Assembly (NCBI GenBank): GCA_016208525.1
Contig: JACQYJ010000134.1
Coordinates: forward strand, 1-5,828
DNA from: Deltaproteobacteria bacterium
GTDB lineage: Bacteria; Desulfobacterota; JAENJC01
DNA: 5,828 nucleotides
Reading direction: 5' to 3'
Made by a program: the position numbers and the translations under genes
Shown: positions 1-5,828 of the stretch, one piece after another
How positions within the stretch are numbered: the first letter of the stretch is position 1
Layout of the letters: each line of letters begins with the position of its first letter
The notes under the pieces: model-generated
What the model saw: the letters and a program-made list of their open reading frames with translations, nothing else
The model's database searches: none
Told to the model about the DNA's origin: nothing

Positions 1-140
1 AAAAGGCTTTTACGCAGTCATCATAATTAATTACTGTTAAAAAGCTGCAACTATCCCAGCATGCATATAGATGCAGGCATAGAATTCAAGATAAACGATG
101 TAAACTGGTTGCAGCTTATAGCTTTGTGGAAAAGTTTTTA
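1..140. other. Non-coding stretch downstream of the small secreted-type gene
   Basis: No convincing gene is seen here. The stretch is AT-rich and contains a 10-bp inverted repeat (42-51 with 108-117) enclosing a smaller 5-bp one (62-66 with 71-75). It probably holds the 3' untranslated end of the minus-strand gene that stops at 141. Confidence 0.5.
36..117 (-). terminator. Possible branched terminator of the 141-578 gene
   Basis: Read on the minus strand, AAGCTGCAAC (108-117) pairs with GTTGCAGCTT (42-51), and a short T run follows. The loop of 56 bases contains its own 5-bp hairpin. The perfect stem and the T run fit an intrinsic terminator, but the large loop makes it weak. It may only be a chance inverted repeat. 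Confidence 0.25.
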
Positions 141-567
141 TTAGACCGAGGGGGGTGAAAGGCCGGAATGTAATAGCACGATCCCCTCACGAAGAGGGGT
201 GTCATGTTCAGTGATTACAACAGGGAATGTTGTTTCTGCGTCAGATGAAATGATATTGTTTGATGCAATGACTTTTTTTATCTGTCTTTTTGAGACCTTT
301 AACTTGTCTGAGGATAACGTTGCACGTTTTTTTCTCAGTAAAACGCGGGAAGAGGTCCCGTCGCCATCGTCTTCGTGGGCCGGAGGGGAAAGCAGCAGTT
401 CAACCACAAGAAGCCTGATGCCGTTAAATGCGGAAACAGCCTGGCTGATGACCTGATTATGCTGATAAACTGCGGAAAGAGGAGATACTGCGTAGATGAA
501 GAAGCAGACCGACAAAAGCAAACAACCTGTACGATGTTGTCTTTTCATTGTTTTTATCATATTGCCG

Positions 568-578
<11 letters not shown>
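141..578 (-). CDS. Hypothetical protein with N-terminal signal or anchor segment
   Basis: I do not recognise this 145-residue protein. Residues about 18-36 form a hydrophobic stretch (TGCLLLSVCFFIYAVSPLSA) preceded by basic residues, so it looks like a signal peptide or membrane anchor, with possible cleavage after SPLSA. No proper lipobox is present. The remainder has a second mildly hydrophobic stretch (about 51-65), then a basic segment (about 80-105, rich in K and R) and no cysteines. The start at 578 lies inside the end of mpgP: the ATG overlaps the mpgP stop by 11 bp, and AAAGGG lies 7 bases upstream, which suggests translational coupling. Internal ATGs at residues 7 and 11 are alternatives. 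The one at residue 11 (548) sits just after a promoter-like sequence. Codon use looks like real coding sequence. The function is unknown; it is probably extracytoplasmic. Confidence 0.55.

Positions 579-585
<7 letters not shown>
546..585 (-). promoter_or_regulatory. Candidate sigma70 promoter at the mpgP 3' end, possibly leaderless
   Basis: On the minus strand a perfect TTGACA (580-585) is separated by 18 bases from TATGAT (556-561, one mismatch to TATAAT). Transcription would begin near 548-550, at or next to the ATG of residue 11 of the small secreted-type protein. If used, it would give a leaderless or nearly leaderless message starting at MKRQHRTG. This is a sequence match only. Confidence 0.4.
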
Positions 586-1482
<897 letters not shown>

Positions 1483-1491
1483 TGGTAATCC

Positions 1492-1630
1492 TTTAGAGCC
1501 TCTTGCAAAAGTCTTTTTTGTGGTTCGACAGGCTCACCACGAACGGGAAAAAGTCAATGATTCCAACCCAACCACCGTTCGCCCTGAGCTTGTCGAAGGG
1601 TAATTTCGGACTTTTGCAAGAGGCTCTTTA
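1492..1630. mobile_element. MITE-like element, 131 bp, with TTTA flanks
   Basis: Perfect 18-bp terminal inverted repeats (gagcctcttgcaaaagtc at 1496-1513 and its complement at 1609-1626) bound a 131-bp unit with no coding capacity. Both ends are flanked by TTTA (1492-1495 and 1627-1630), which looks like a 4-bp target duplication. Inside is a second inverted pair (1524-1546 with 1575-1597, 19 of 23 positions matching) of the type ttcgaca-gctca-cgaacgg, a motif I recall as common in intergenic repeats of many genomes. It is likely a non-autonomous element or an insertion-sequence relic. Its left end directly abuts the mpgP ribosome binding site, so it forms the mpgP leader. Confidence 0.65.
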
Positions 1631-1635
1631 GTCCC

Positions 1636-1678
1636 AAAATAAAAAAGGCCAGTCAAGGCATCTCTGCCTTAACTGGCC
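1636..1678 (-). terminator. Intrinsic terminator of hppA
   Basis: On the minus strand GGCCAGTTAAGGCA (1665-1678) pairs with TGCCTTGACTGGCC (1647-1660) around the 4-base loop GAGA. The stem has 14 pairs, one of them a G-U. TTTTTTATTTT (1636-1646) follows immediately. This is a textbook rho-independent terminator placed 128 bases after the hppA stop codon, so mpgP is unlikely to be simply co-transcribed with hppA. Confidence 0.9.
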
Positions 1679-1733
1679 CTCTCTCCCTGCTTTTTCTGCC
1701 GGGCGCGTCCGTCCGCTATTTCATTTTCTTTAC

Positions 1734-1793
1734 GGGGACAGTCCCTATTCTACGACTCCGCTAACGCTTCGTCCGTAAATAGGGCCAGTCCCC
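1734..1793. repeat. REP-like inverted repeat just after the hppA stop
   Basis: Arms ggggacagtccctatt (1734-1749) and aatagggccagtcccc (1778-1793) are complementary at 14 of 16 positions around a 28-base centre. The left arm also contains the small palindrome ggacagtcc. From memory, ggggacagtccc and ccgtaaatagggac style sequences recur around REP-associated transposase genes in many genomes. No transposase is present here. It would fold as a long hairpin at the hppA mRNA 3' end. Confidence 0.6.
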
Positions 1794-1805
1794 TACATTA
1801 TCACA

Positions 1806-3827
1806 TCAACCCAGCAGAGGTGCAATAATCAGAGACACGATGGACATCAGCTTAATAAGGATGTTCATGGCAGGTCCTGAAGTGTCCTTGAACGGATCCC
1901 CGACGGTGTCTCCAACAACTGCTGCCTTGTGGGCATCGGAGCCTTTTCCGCCGTGGGCTCCCTTTTCAATATACTTCTTGGCATTGTCCCACGCGCCGCC
2001 GGCGTTGGCCATGAAGAGGGCCATGAGAACGCCTGTTACTGTTGCGCCTGCCAGCATGCCGCCGAGGGCCGCTGCGCCGAGGATGAACCCTACTGCAACA
2101 GGGGCGACAACTGCAATGACTCCTGGAAGGATCATCTCTTGAAGGGCTGCGGTCGTGCATATATCTATGCACTTTGCAACATCAGGCTTGACGCCGGGCC
2201 TCCCTTCCAGAAGGCCCGGTATCTCCCTGAACTGCCTCCTTATCTCGTTCACCATCTTGAAGGCAGCCTTTCCGACTGATGTCATAGTCAGCGCCCCTAT
2301 GAAGAAAGGCAGGATCCCCCCAACCAGCAGCCCTATAACTACGTTCGGGTCTGTAATAAGTATGTCGAAGGAATGGCCAAGTTTTGCGCTTATGGCCTGA
2401 TTATATGCGGAGAAGAGTGCAAGGGCCGTAAGAGCAGCCGAGCCTATGGCAAAACCTTTCCCGATAGCGGCTGTCGTATTTCCAAGGGCGTCAAGACCAT
2501 CGGTTATGCTCCTTACATCCTTGCCAAGCCCCGCCATCTCAGAGATTCCTCCGGCATTGTCAGCGATCGGCCCGTACGCGTCAACGCTCATTATTATGCC
2601 GGTTGTTGCCAGCATCCCCACTGCCGCAATGCCGATACCGTAAAGACCGCCTGTATAGTTTGAGATGAATATTGCCAGGCAGATTGCAAGGACAGGTAAT
2701 GCGCAGGATTCAAGGCCCACAGCCAATCCTGAGATGATATTTGTAGCAGCTCCGGTAAGGCTTGCCTCTCCTATCCTCTCAACGGGTCCCGCTGAAGTGT
2801 AGTGTTCTGTGATAAGACCAATGGCAATGCCGGCGATGCACCCGGAAAATACCGCCCAATAAACCCCGTTGTTGACATCAAGATAATAAACAGCAAAGTA
2901 ACCGAAAAGCAGGAAAAGAGCTGCGGCAATAAAAGTTGAATATCTCAGGGCTGCCGCAGGGTCCCAGCTTTCCAGCACCCTCATGGAGGCAATGCCGATT
3001 ATGGATGCAACAAGTCCCACAAAGGCAAGGATTATAGGAAGCGCCATGAGATTACTTGATGAGCCGAGCTCTGCCACTTTTGACCCTGCCATGGCAGTAG
3101 CGCCTATGGCGATGGTGGCTATTATGGCGCCGACATACGATTCGAATATGTCAGCTCCAAGGCCAGCCACGTCGCCGACATTGTCACCCACGTTGTCTGC
3201 GATGACGCCTGGGTTTCTTGGATCGTCCTCAGGGATGCCTGCCTCGACCTTGCCGACCAGGTCAGAGCCAACGTCTGCTGTTTTCGTATATATCCCTCCG
3301 CCTACTCTGGCGAACAGGGCTATTGATGATGCCCCCATAGCATAACCGTTGATTATGGCTGCTGTTTCAGGCTTTCCATAAATAATGAATAATACGCCCA
3401 CTCCGATGAGTCCAATGCTGGCCACGGAAAGGCCCATAACCGAGCCTCCAAGGAATGCATTGGAAAGCGCCCTGGCCGTGTCTGGCTTATAAATGTTTGC
3501 AGCCTGGGCTGTCCTCACGTTGGCCTTGGTTGCCGCCTTCATCCCAAAGAACCCTGCAAGCATTGATGACACGCCGCCGAAGATAAACGCCAGGGCGGTC
3601 TGCCAGTTGATGAAGATGGAGAGGAGAATGACCACGACTACGATAAAGATGGCGATGATCGAATACTGCCTCTTTAGATAGACCATGGCCCCGTCGTGGA
3701 TCATGTCGGAGATCTCTTTCATCTTTTCCGTTCCCACAGGCTGCTTGACGATATGGAGATAGATCAGGTAGGCGATAACCAGGCCTGCCACCCCCAGTAC
3801 GGGGGATAGTGTTACCAGAGTTTCAAT
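1806..3827 (-). CDS. hppA: K+-dependent membrane-bound proton/sodium-translocating pyrophosphatase
   Basis: This integral membrane pump couples hydrolysis of pyrophosphate to export of H+ or Na+. Family signatures, numbered from the GTG at 3791, are: GGGIYTKTADVGSDLVGKVE (164-183), DNVGDNVGD (199-207), DAYGPIADNAGG (404-415) and VVGDTVGDPFKDTSGP (625-640). Together they form the Mg-pyrophosphate site. GNTTAAIGKG (437-446) has Ala where K+-independent enzymes have Lys, so the enzyme should need K+. H+ versus Na+ specificity cannot be decided by eye. About 15-16 hydrophobic helices cover the length. I place the start at ATT (3825-3827), giving 673 residues. AAGGAGG (3834-3840) lies 6 bases upstream, an in-frame TAA (3828-3830) directly precedes ATT, and the added residues ETLVTLSPVLG complete the first membrane helix. 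The GTG at 3791 has no ribosome binding site and would cut that helix. A terminator follows the gene. Confidence 0.93.
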   Translation of the reverse strand: METLVTLSPVLGVAGLVIAYLIYLHIVKQPVGTEKMKEISDMIHDGAMVYLKRQYSIIAIFIVVVVILLSIFINWQTALAFIFGGVSSMLAGFFGMKAATKANVRTAQAANIYKPDTARALSNAFLGGSVMGLSVASIGLIGVGVLFIIYGKPETAAIINGYAMGASSIALFARVGGGIYTKTADVGSDLVGKVEAGIPEDDPRNPGVIADNVGDNVGDVAGLGADIFESYVGAIIATIAIGATAMAGSKVAELGSSSNLMALPIILAFVGLVASIIGIASMRVLESWDPAAALRYSTFIAAALFLLFGYFAVYYLDVNNGVYWAVFSGCIAGIAIGLITEHYTSAGPVERIGEASLTGAATNIISGLAVGLESCALPVLAICLAIFISNYTGGLYGIGIAAVGMLATTGIIMSVDAYGPIADNAGGISEMAGLGKDVRSITDGLDALGNTTAAIGKGFAIGSAALTALALFSAYNQAISAKLGHSFDILITDPNVVIGLLVGGILPFFIGALTMTSVGKAAFKMVNEIRRQFREIPGLLEGRPGVKPDVAKCIDICTTAALQEMILPGVIAVVAPVAVGFILGAAALGGMLAGATVTGVLMALFMANAGGAWDNAKKYIEKGAHGGKGSDAHKAAVVGDTVGDPFKDTSGPAMNILIKLMSIVSLIIAPLLG

Positions 3828-3830
3828 TTA

Positions 3831-3840
3831 CTTCCTCCTT
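3831..3840 (-). promoter_or_regulatory. Ribosome binding site that decides the hppA start
   Basis: The minus strand reads AAGGAGGAAG, a near-perfect anti-16S match. Six bases separate GGAGG from ATT at 3825-3827, while the GTG at 3791 is more than 40 bases away. A TTG at 3824-3826 lies in another frame and meets a stop after four codons, so it cannot start hppA. Confidence 0.8.
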
Positions 3841-3851
3841 ACGAAAAGTAT

Positions 3852-3874
3852 AAATTGTATACAGTATACAATTT
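3852..3874. promoter_or_regulatory. Perfect 23-bp palindrome, likely operator
   Basis: Two 11-bp arms (aaattgtatac and gtatacaattt) are perfectly complementary around a central A. The core TTGTATAC-A-GTATACAA resembles operators of GntR-family repressors, which often read as TTGTATACAA-like palindromes. It lies 11 bases before the hppA ribosome binding site and just downstream of the predicted hppA start of transcription, so a bound repressor would block hppA. It could also act as an mRNA hairpin. No regulator gene is in the window. Confidence 0.6.
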
Positions 3875-3889
3875 TAGAATCAAAACAAA

Positions 3890-3919
3890 ATTATATACCA
3901 GAGAAGCCCAAAAAAGTCA
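3890..3919 (-). promoter_or_regulatory. Candidate hppA promoter
   Basis: On the minus strand a perfect TATAAT (3890-3895) is preceded by TGG. The -35 is poor: TGACTT (3914-3919) at 18 bases is the best fit. Transcription would begin near 3883, placing the palindrome at about +9 to +31. Confidence 0.45.
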
Positions 3920-3946
3920 TCAAAAAAATTGCGTTCATATAATTAC

Positions 3947-3978
3947 TTGTGGATTTTTCCCCGATGATTCTTTATACT
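3947..3978 (+). promoter_or_regulatory. Weak candidate leuD promoter
   Basis: TATACT (3973-3978) is a good -10. The nearest -35-like hexamer, TTGTGG (3947-3952), is 20 bases away, which is too far for a strong promoter. A second TATAAT (3938-3943) has no good -35. The leader to leuD would be only about 25 bases, leaving no room for a leucine leader peptide or T-box after this start. Confidence 0.3.
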
Positions 3979-4009
3979 AAATGTTCAAAAAACCTCAAGG
4001 GGAGTCATT

Positions 4010-4507
4010 ATGAAGCTGAAAGGGAATGCCCATAAATTTGGCGCTGATATAGATACCGATGCGATTATACCTGCAAGGCACCTCAATACGTCCGACCCTG
4101 CGGAGCTTGCAAAGCACTGCATGGAGGATGCGGACAAGGATTTCATGAAGAAGATGAAGCCAGGGGACATCATAGTGGCAGACAAGAATTTCGGCTGCGG
4201 CTCATCCAGGGAGCATGCCCCCATTGCCATTAAGGCGGCAGGGGTATCCTGTGTCATTGCCAGGTCTTATGCCAGGATATTTTACAGGAACGCATTCAAT
4301 ATGGGACTGCCGATATTCGAGTCCGCCGAGGCAGTTGACGGGATTACAGCAGGTGATGAGATTGTGGTGGATGTCGATTCAGGGGTTATAAAGAACATCA
4401 CAAAGGGCGAGACATACAAGGCCCAGGCGATTCCTCCCTTCATGCAGGAGCTTATAAATGCGGGCGGCCTGATGAAGCATGTGGAGAAAAAGCAAGTTAG
4501 ACGTTAG
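4010..4507 (+). CDS. leuD: 3-isopropylmalate dehydratase small subunit
   Basis: Small subunit of isopropylmalate isomerase, which with LeuC converts 2-isopropylmalate to 3-isopropylmalate in leucine biosynthesis. At 165 residues it belongs to the short archaeal/clostridial type. Visible motifs are DIDTDAIIPARHL (13-25), the conserved NFGCGSSREHAP (60-71) and ARIFYRNAFNMGLP (88-101), all part of the aconitase swivel domain. Ribosome binding sequence AAGGGGAG (3997-4004) lies 5 bases before ATG. The last codons (VRR and stop) are formed by a 7-bp tandem repeat, so the C-terminal tail is probably not conserved. leuC is not adjacent, since the upstream gene is divergent hppA. leuB follows 35 bases later, almost certainly in one operon. 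Homoaconitase or a related dehydratase is possible for this type, but leuB next door favours leucine synthesis. Confidence 0.92.
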   Translation: MKLKGNAHKFGADIDTDAIIPARHLNTSDPAELAKHCMEDADKDFMKKMKPGDIIVADKNFGCGSSREHAPIAIKAAGVSCVIARSYARIFYRNAFNMGLPIFESAEAVDGITAGDEIVVDVDSGVIKNITKGETYKAQAIPPFMQELINAGGLMKHVEKKQVRR

Positions 4508-4530
4508 ACGTTAGACGTGAGACGTGAGAA
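4496..4530 (+). repeat. Heptamer tandem repeat across the leuD stop codon
   Basis: Five 7-bp units run in a row: GTTAGAC three times (4496-4502, 4503-4509, 4510-4516), then GTGAGAC (4517-4523) and GTGAGAA (4524-4530). The leuD stop TAG (4505-4507) is inside the second unit. Because 7 is not a multiple of 3, successive TAGs fall in different frames. The array ends directly before the leuB ribosome binding site. Confidence 0.9.
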
Positions 4531-4542
4531 AGGAGAAAATAA

Positions 4543-5613
4543 ATGATATACAAGATAGCGGTTTTGCCCGGGGACGGGATTGGGAAGGAGATCACCCCTG
4601 AGGCAGTCGAGGCTTTAAAGAAGGTGGGAGGCAAGTGCGGCCTTTCATTTGAATTTGAGGAGGCGCTGATCGGCGGTTGCGCTATAGATGCGACAGGCGG
4701 GCCCTTCCCTGAATTGACTCAAAGATTGGTTCAGGCAAGCGATGCAGCGCTTCTTGGCGCAGTTGGCGGGCCAAAGTGGGAGGGGCTTGACTATTCCATA
4801 AGGCCTGAGCGAGGACTTCTGAGGCTGAGGGAGGTCCTTGGAGCATTTGCAAACCTTAGGCCCGCAAAGGTCTACCCTATGCTTGCGGATGCATCCACTT
4901 TAAAGAGAGAAGTGGTCGAGGGGATAGACATAATGGTAGTAAGGGAGCTCACAGGAGGCCTTTACTTCGGAAGGCCAAAGGGAATAGAGAAGCTTCCGGA
5001 TGGTACGGAGAGGGGTGTAAACACCCTTGCATATACGACCCCTGAGATTGAAAGGATAGCGAGGGTCGCCTTTGACGTGGCCGGAAAGAGGAGGAAGAAG
5101 GTCACATCCGTTGACAAGGCCAATGTCCTTGAGTCAACTGAGCTCTGGAGAAGGGTAGTTACTGAGGCGCATAAGGGTTATCCAGACGTAGAGCTTGGTC
5201 ATATGTACGTTGATAACTGCGCCATGCAGCTTATCAGGAACCCAAGGCAGTTTGACGTCATAGTTACTGAGAACATGTTCGGAGATATCCTTTCTGACGA
5301 GGCATCCATGCTTACAGGATCGATAGGGATGCTTCCTTCAGCCAGCATAGGCGGGAAGGTGGGGATATTCGAGCCCATTCACGGGAGCGCCCCTGACATA
5401 GCGGGACAGGACAAGGCAAACCCTATTGCTACGATACTGTCAGTCGCAATGATGCTCAGGTATTCATTCAACCAGGAGAAGGCCGCTGATGTGATAGAAG
5501 GGGCTGTTCTGAAGGTTTTGGAAAAGGGATACAGGACCGGAGACATCATGCAGCCGGGGATGAAGCTTGTCGGGACAAAGGAGATGGGAAGGCTTGTGAG
5601 GGAAGAAATATAA
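4543..5613 (+). CDS. leuB: 3-isopropylmalate dehydrogenase
   Basis: NAD-dependent cytoplasmic enzyme that oxidises and decarboxylates 3-isopropylmalate to 2-oxoisocaproate, the step after LeuCD. At 356 residues it is normal length and complete. Family features in order: LPGDGIGKEITPE (8-20), arginines that bind the substrate carboxylates in LRLREVLGAFANLRP (R94/R96, R106) and VVRELTGGLYFG (R134, Y141), DKANVLEST (K192), and YVDNCAMQL (D224). Metal-binding aspartates sit in NMFGDILSDEASML (D248, D252). The nucleotide-binding stretch is FEPIHGSAPDIAGQDKANP (277-294, roughly). AGGAG (4531-4535) lies 7 bases before ATG, fixing the start. It is co-oriented with leuD and followed, without a visible terminator, by a truncated nucleotidyltransferase gene. 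Confidence 0.97.
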   Translation: MIYKIAVLPGDGIGKEITPEAVEALKKVGGKCGLSFEFEEALIGGCAIDATGGPFPELTQRLVQASDAALLGAVGGPKWEGLDYSIRPERGLLRLREVLGAFANLRPAKVYPMLADASTLKREVVEGIDIMVVRELTGGLYFGRPKGIEKLPDGTERGVNTLAYTTPEIERIARVAFDVAGKRRKKVTSVDKANVLESTELWRRVVTEAHKGYPDVELGHMYVDNCAMQLIRNPRQFDVIVTENMFGDILSDEASMLTGSIGMLPSASIGGKVGIFEPIHGSAPDIAGQDKANPIATILSVAMMLRYSFNQEKAADVIEGAVLKVLEKGYRTGDIMQPGMKLVGTKEMGRLVREEI

Positions 5614-5643
5614 ACTATATGTAAGCTCAAGGGAAAGTAAAGT

Positions 5644-5802
5644 ATGGAAGAAAAAGACCGACAGTTGGTGTTGGAATTTAAAAGAAGACTCTCCGAGGAA
5701 GTCCTGGGACATCTCAAGAAACTTATTTTATTTGGATCACGGGCCAGAGGGGAAGGAACTCAGGATTCAGACCTTGACCTTGTGGCGCTGGTAAAAACTT
5801 AA
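5644..5802 (+). pseudogene. Truncated minimal nucleotidyltransferase (MntA-like)
   Basis: An ATG at 5644 with AAGGGA (5629-5634) 9 bases upstream opens a 52-residue frame ending in TAA at 5800-5802. Residues 29-50 contain LFGSRARGEGTQDSDLDL, the GSxARG...SDxDL signature of the polymerase-beta-type minimal nucleotidyltransferases. D43 and D45 would be the first two catalytic aspartates. Full-length family members are about 90-140 residues and need a third acidic residue further on, which is missing. The frame stops right where a REP-like sequence begins, so the gene was probably broken by insertion or rearrangement. Intact relatives are often antitoxins (MntA) paired with HEPN toxins (HepT); no partner is visible before the window ends. 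It is probably inactive. Confidence 0.7.
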
Positions 5803-5828
5803 GGGGTCAGACTTTGTTAATTTGATAT
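5801..5828. repeat. REP-like repeat end, cut by the window edge
   Basis: The sequence aaggggtcagactttg (from 5801) resembles the ggggtcag-ctttg end sequences I recall around REP-associated (Y1) transposase genes in many environmental bacteria. It begins exactly at the premature stop of the nucleotidyltransferase fragment. Only about 28 bases are visible, so the identification is tentative. Confidence 0.4.

Larger units (their letters stand above)
1483..1805. other. Repeat-filled intergenic region between hppA and mpgP
   Basis: No gene is seen in these 323 bases. Going leftwards from the hppA stop they contain an inverted-repeat element (1734-1793), an unassigned spacer (1679-1733), the hppA terminator (1636-1678), a MITE-like element (1492-1630) and the mpgP ribosome binding site. 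I could not identify a promoter for mpgP here, although one would be expected downstream of the terminator. Confidence 0.7.

Noticed and set aside
42..117. Possible integron attC site
   Set aside because: The outer arms (ctgcaac / gttgcag) do not match the RYYYAAC / GTTRRRY core sites, and no integrase or cassette structure is present.
183..199. Small hairpin CCCCTC-ACGAA-GAGGGG as a terminator
   Set aside because: It lies inside the coding frame of the small secreted-type gene and is not followed by a T run on either strand.
1840..3681. Several plus-strand open frames of 60-120 codons antisense to hppA
   Set aside because: They lie wholly opposite a strongly conserved pyrophosphatase, have low-complexity Ala/Pro/Met-rich translations and lack convincing ribosome binding sites. 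They are shadows of hppA codon use.
3841..4009. Riboswitch, T-box or leucine attenuator upstream of leuD or hppA
   Set aside because: The region is too short after the likely leuD promoter, has no run of leucine codons and no terminator/antiterminator pair. Only the operator-like palindrome stands out.
5379..5717. Minus-strand frames opposite the leuB end
   Set aside because: They are antisense to the conserved C-terminal part of leuB and to the nucleotidyltransferase fragment, with no family features of their own.

Overview
The window holds ordinary core metabolism genes of a bacterium, separated and partly invaded by several kinds of short repeat. It resembles an anaerobic or environmental lineage such as Nitrospirota, Desulfobacterota or a neighbour. 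That placement is a weak inference, based on a K+-dependent membrane pyrophosphatase, the short archaeal/clostridial-type LeuD, a mannosyl-3-phosphoglycerate phosphatase and the style of the repeats. No rRNA, tRNA, CRISPR array or intact transposase is visible.

Layout: the left two thirds is read on the minus strand. Near 3.83 kb hppA (ion-pumping pyrophosphatase) starts, and it ends at 1806 before a strong intrinsic terminator (1636-1678). A repeat-filled gap of about 320 bases follows (1483-1805). It contains an inverted-repeat element (1734-1793) and a 131-bp MITE-like element with a possible TTTA duplication (1492-1630). Then come mpgP (568-1482) and, overlapping it by 11 bp, a small unknown secreted-type protein (141-578). 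From 4010 the plus strand carries leuD and leuB of leucine biosynthesis. After them lies the broken 5' half of a minimal nucleotidyltransferase gene (5644-5802), cut off where a REP-like repeat begins.

How the genes work together: leuD and leuB perform the second and third steps of the leucine branch (isopropylmalate isomerase small subunit and 3-isopropylmalate dehydrogenase). leuC and leuA are not in the window. HppA pumps cations at the expense of pyrophosphate made by biosynthesis. MpgP would make mannosylglycerate, a compatible solute, but its partner synthase is not here. hppA and leuD diverge from a 182-bp region that contains a perfect 23-bp palindrome.

Most notable points: (1) hppA appears to start at AUU, right after a stop codon and an ideal ribosome binding site; (2) a dispersed palindromic repeat of about 130 bp is carried in frame inside mpgP, adding about 43 residues; (3) a 7-bp tandem repeat spans the leuD stop codon; (4) the nucleotidyltransferase is truncated at a repeat junction. 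I did not find a convincing new multi-gene system.
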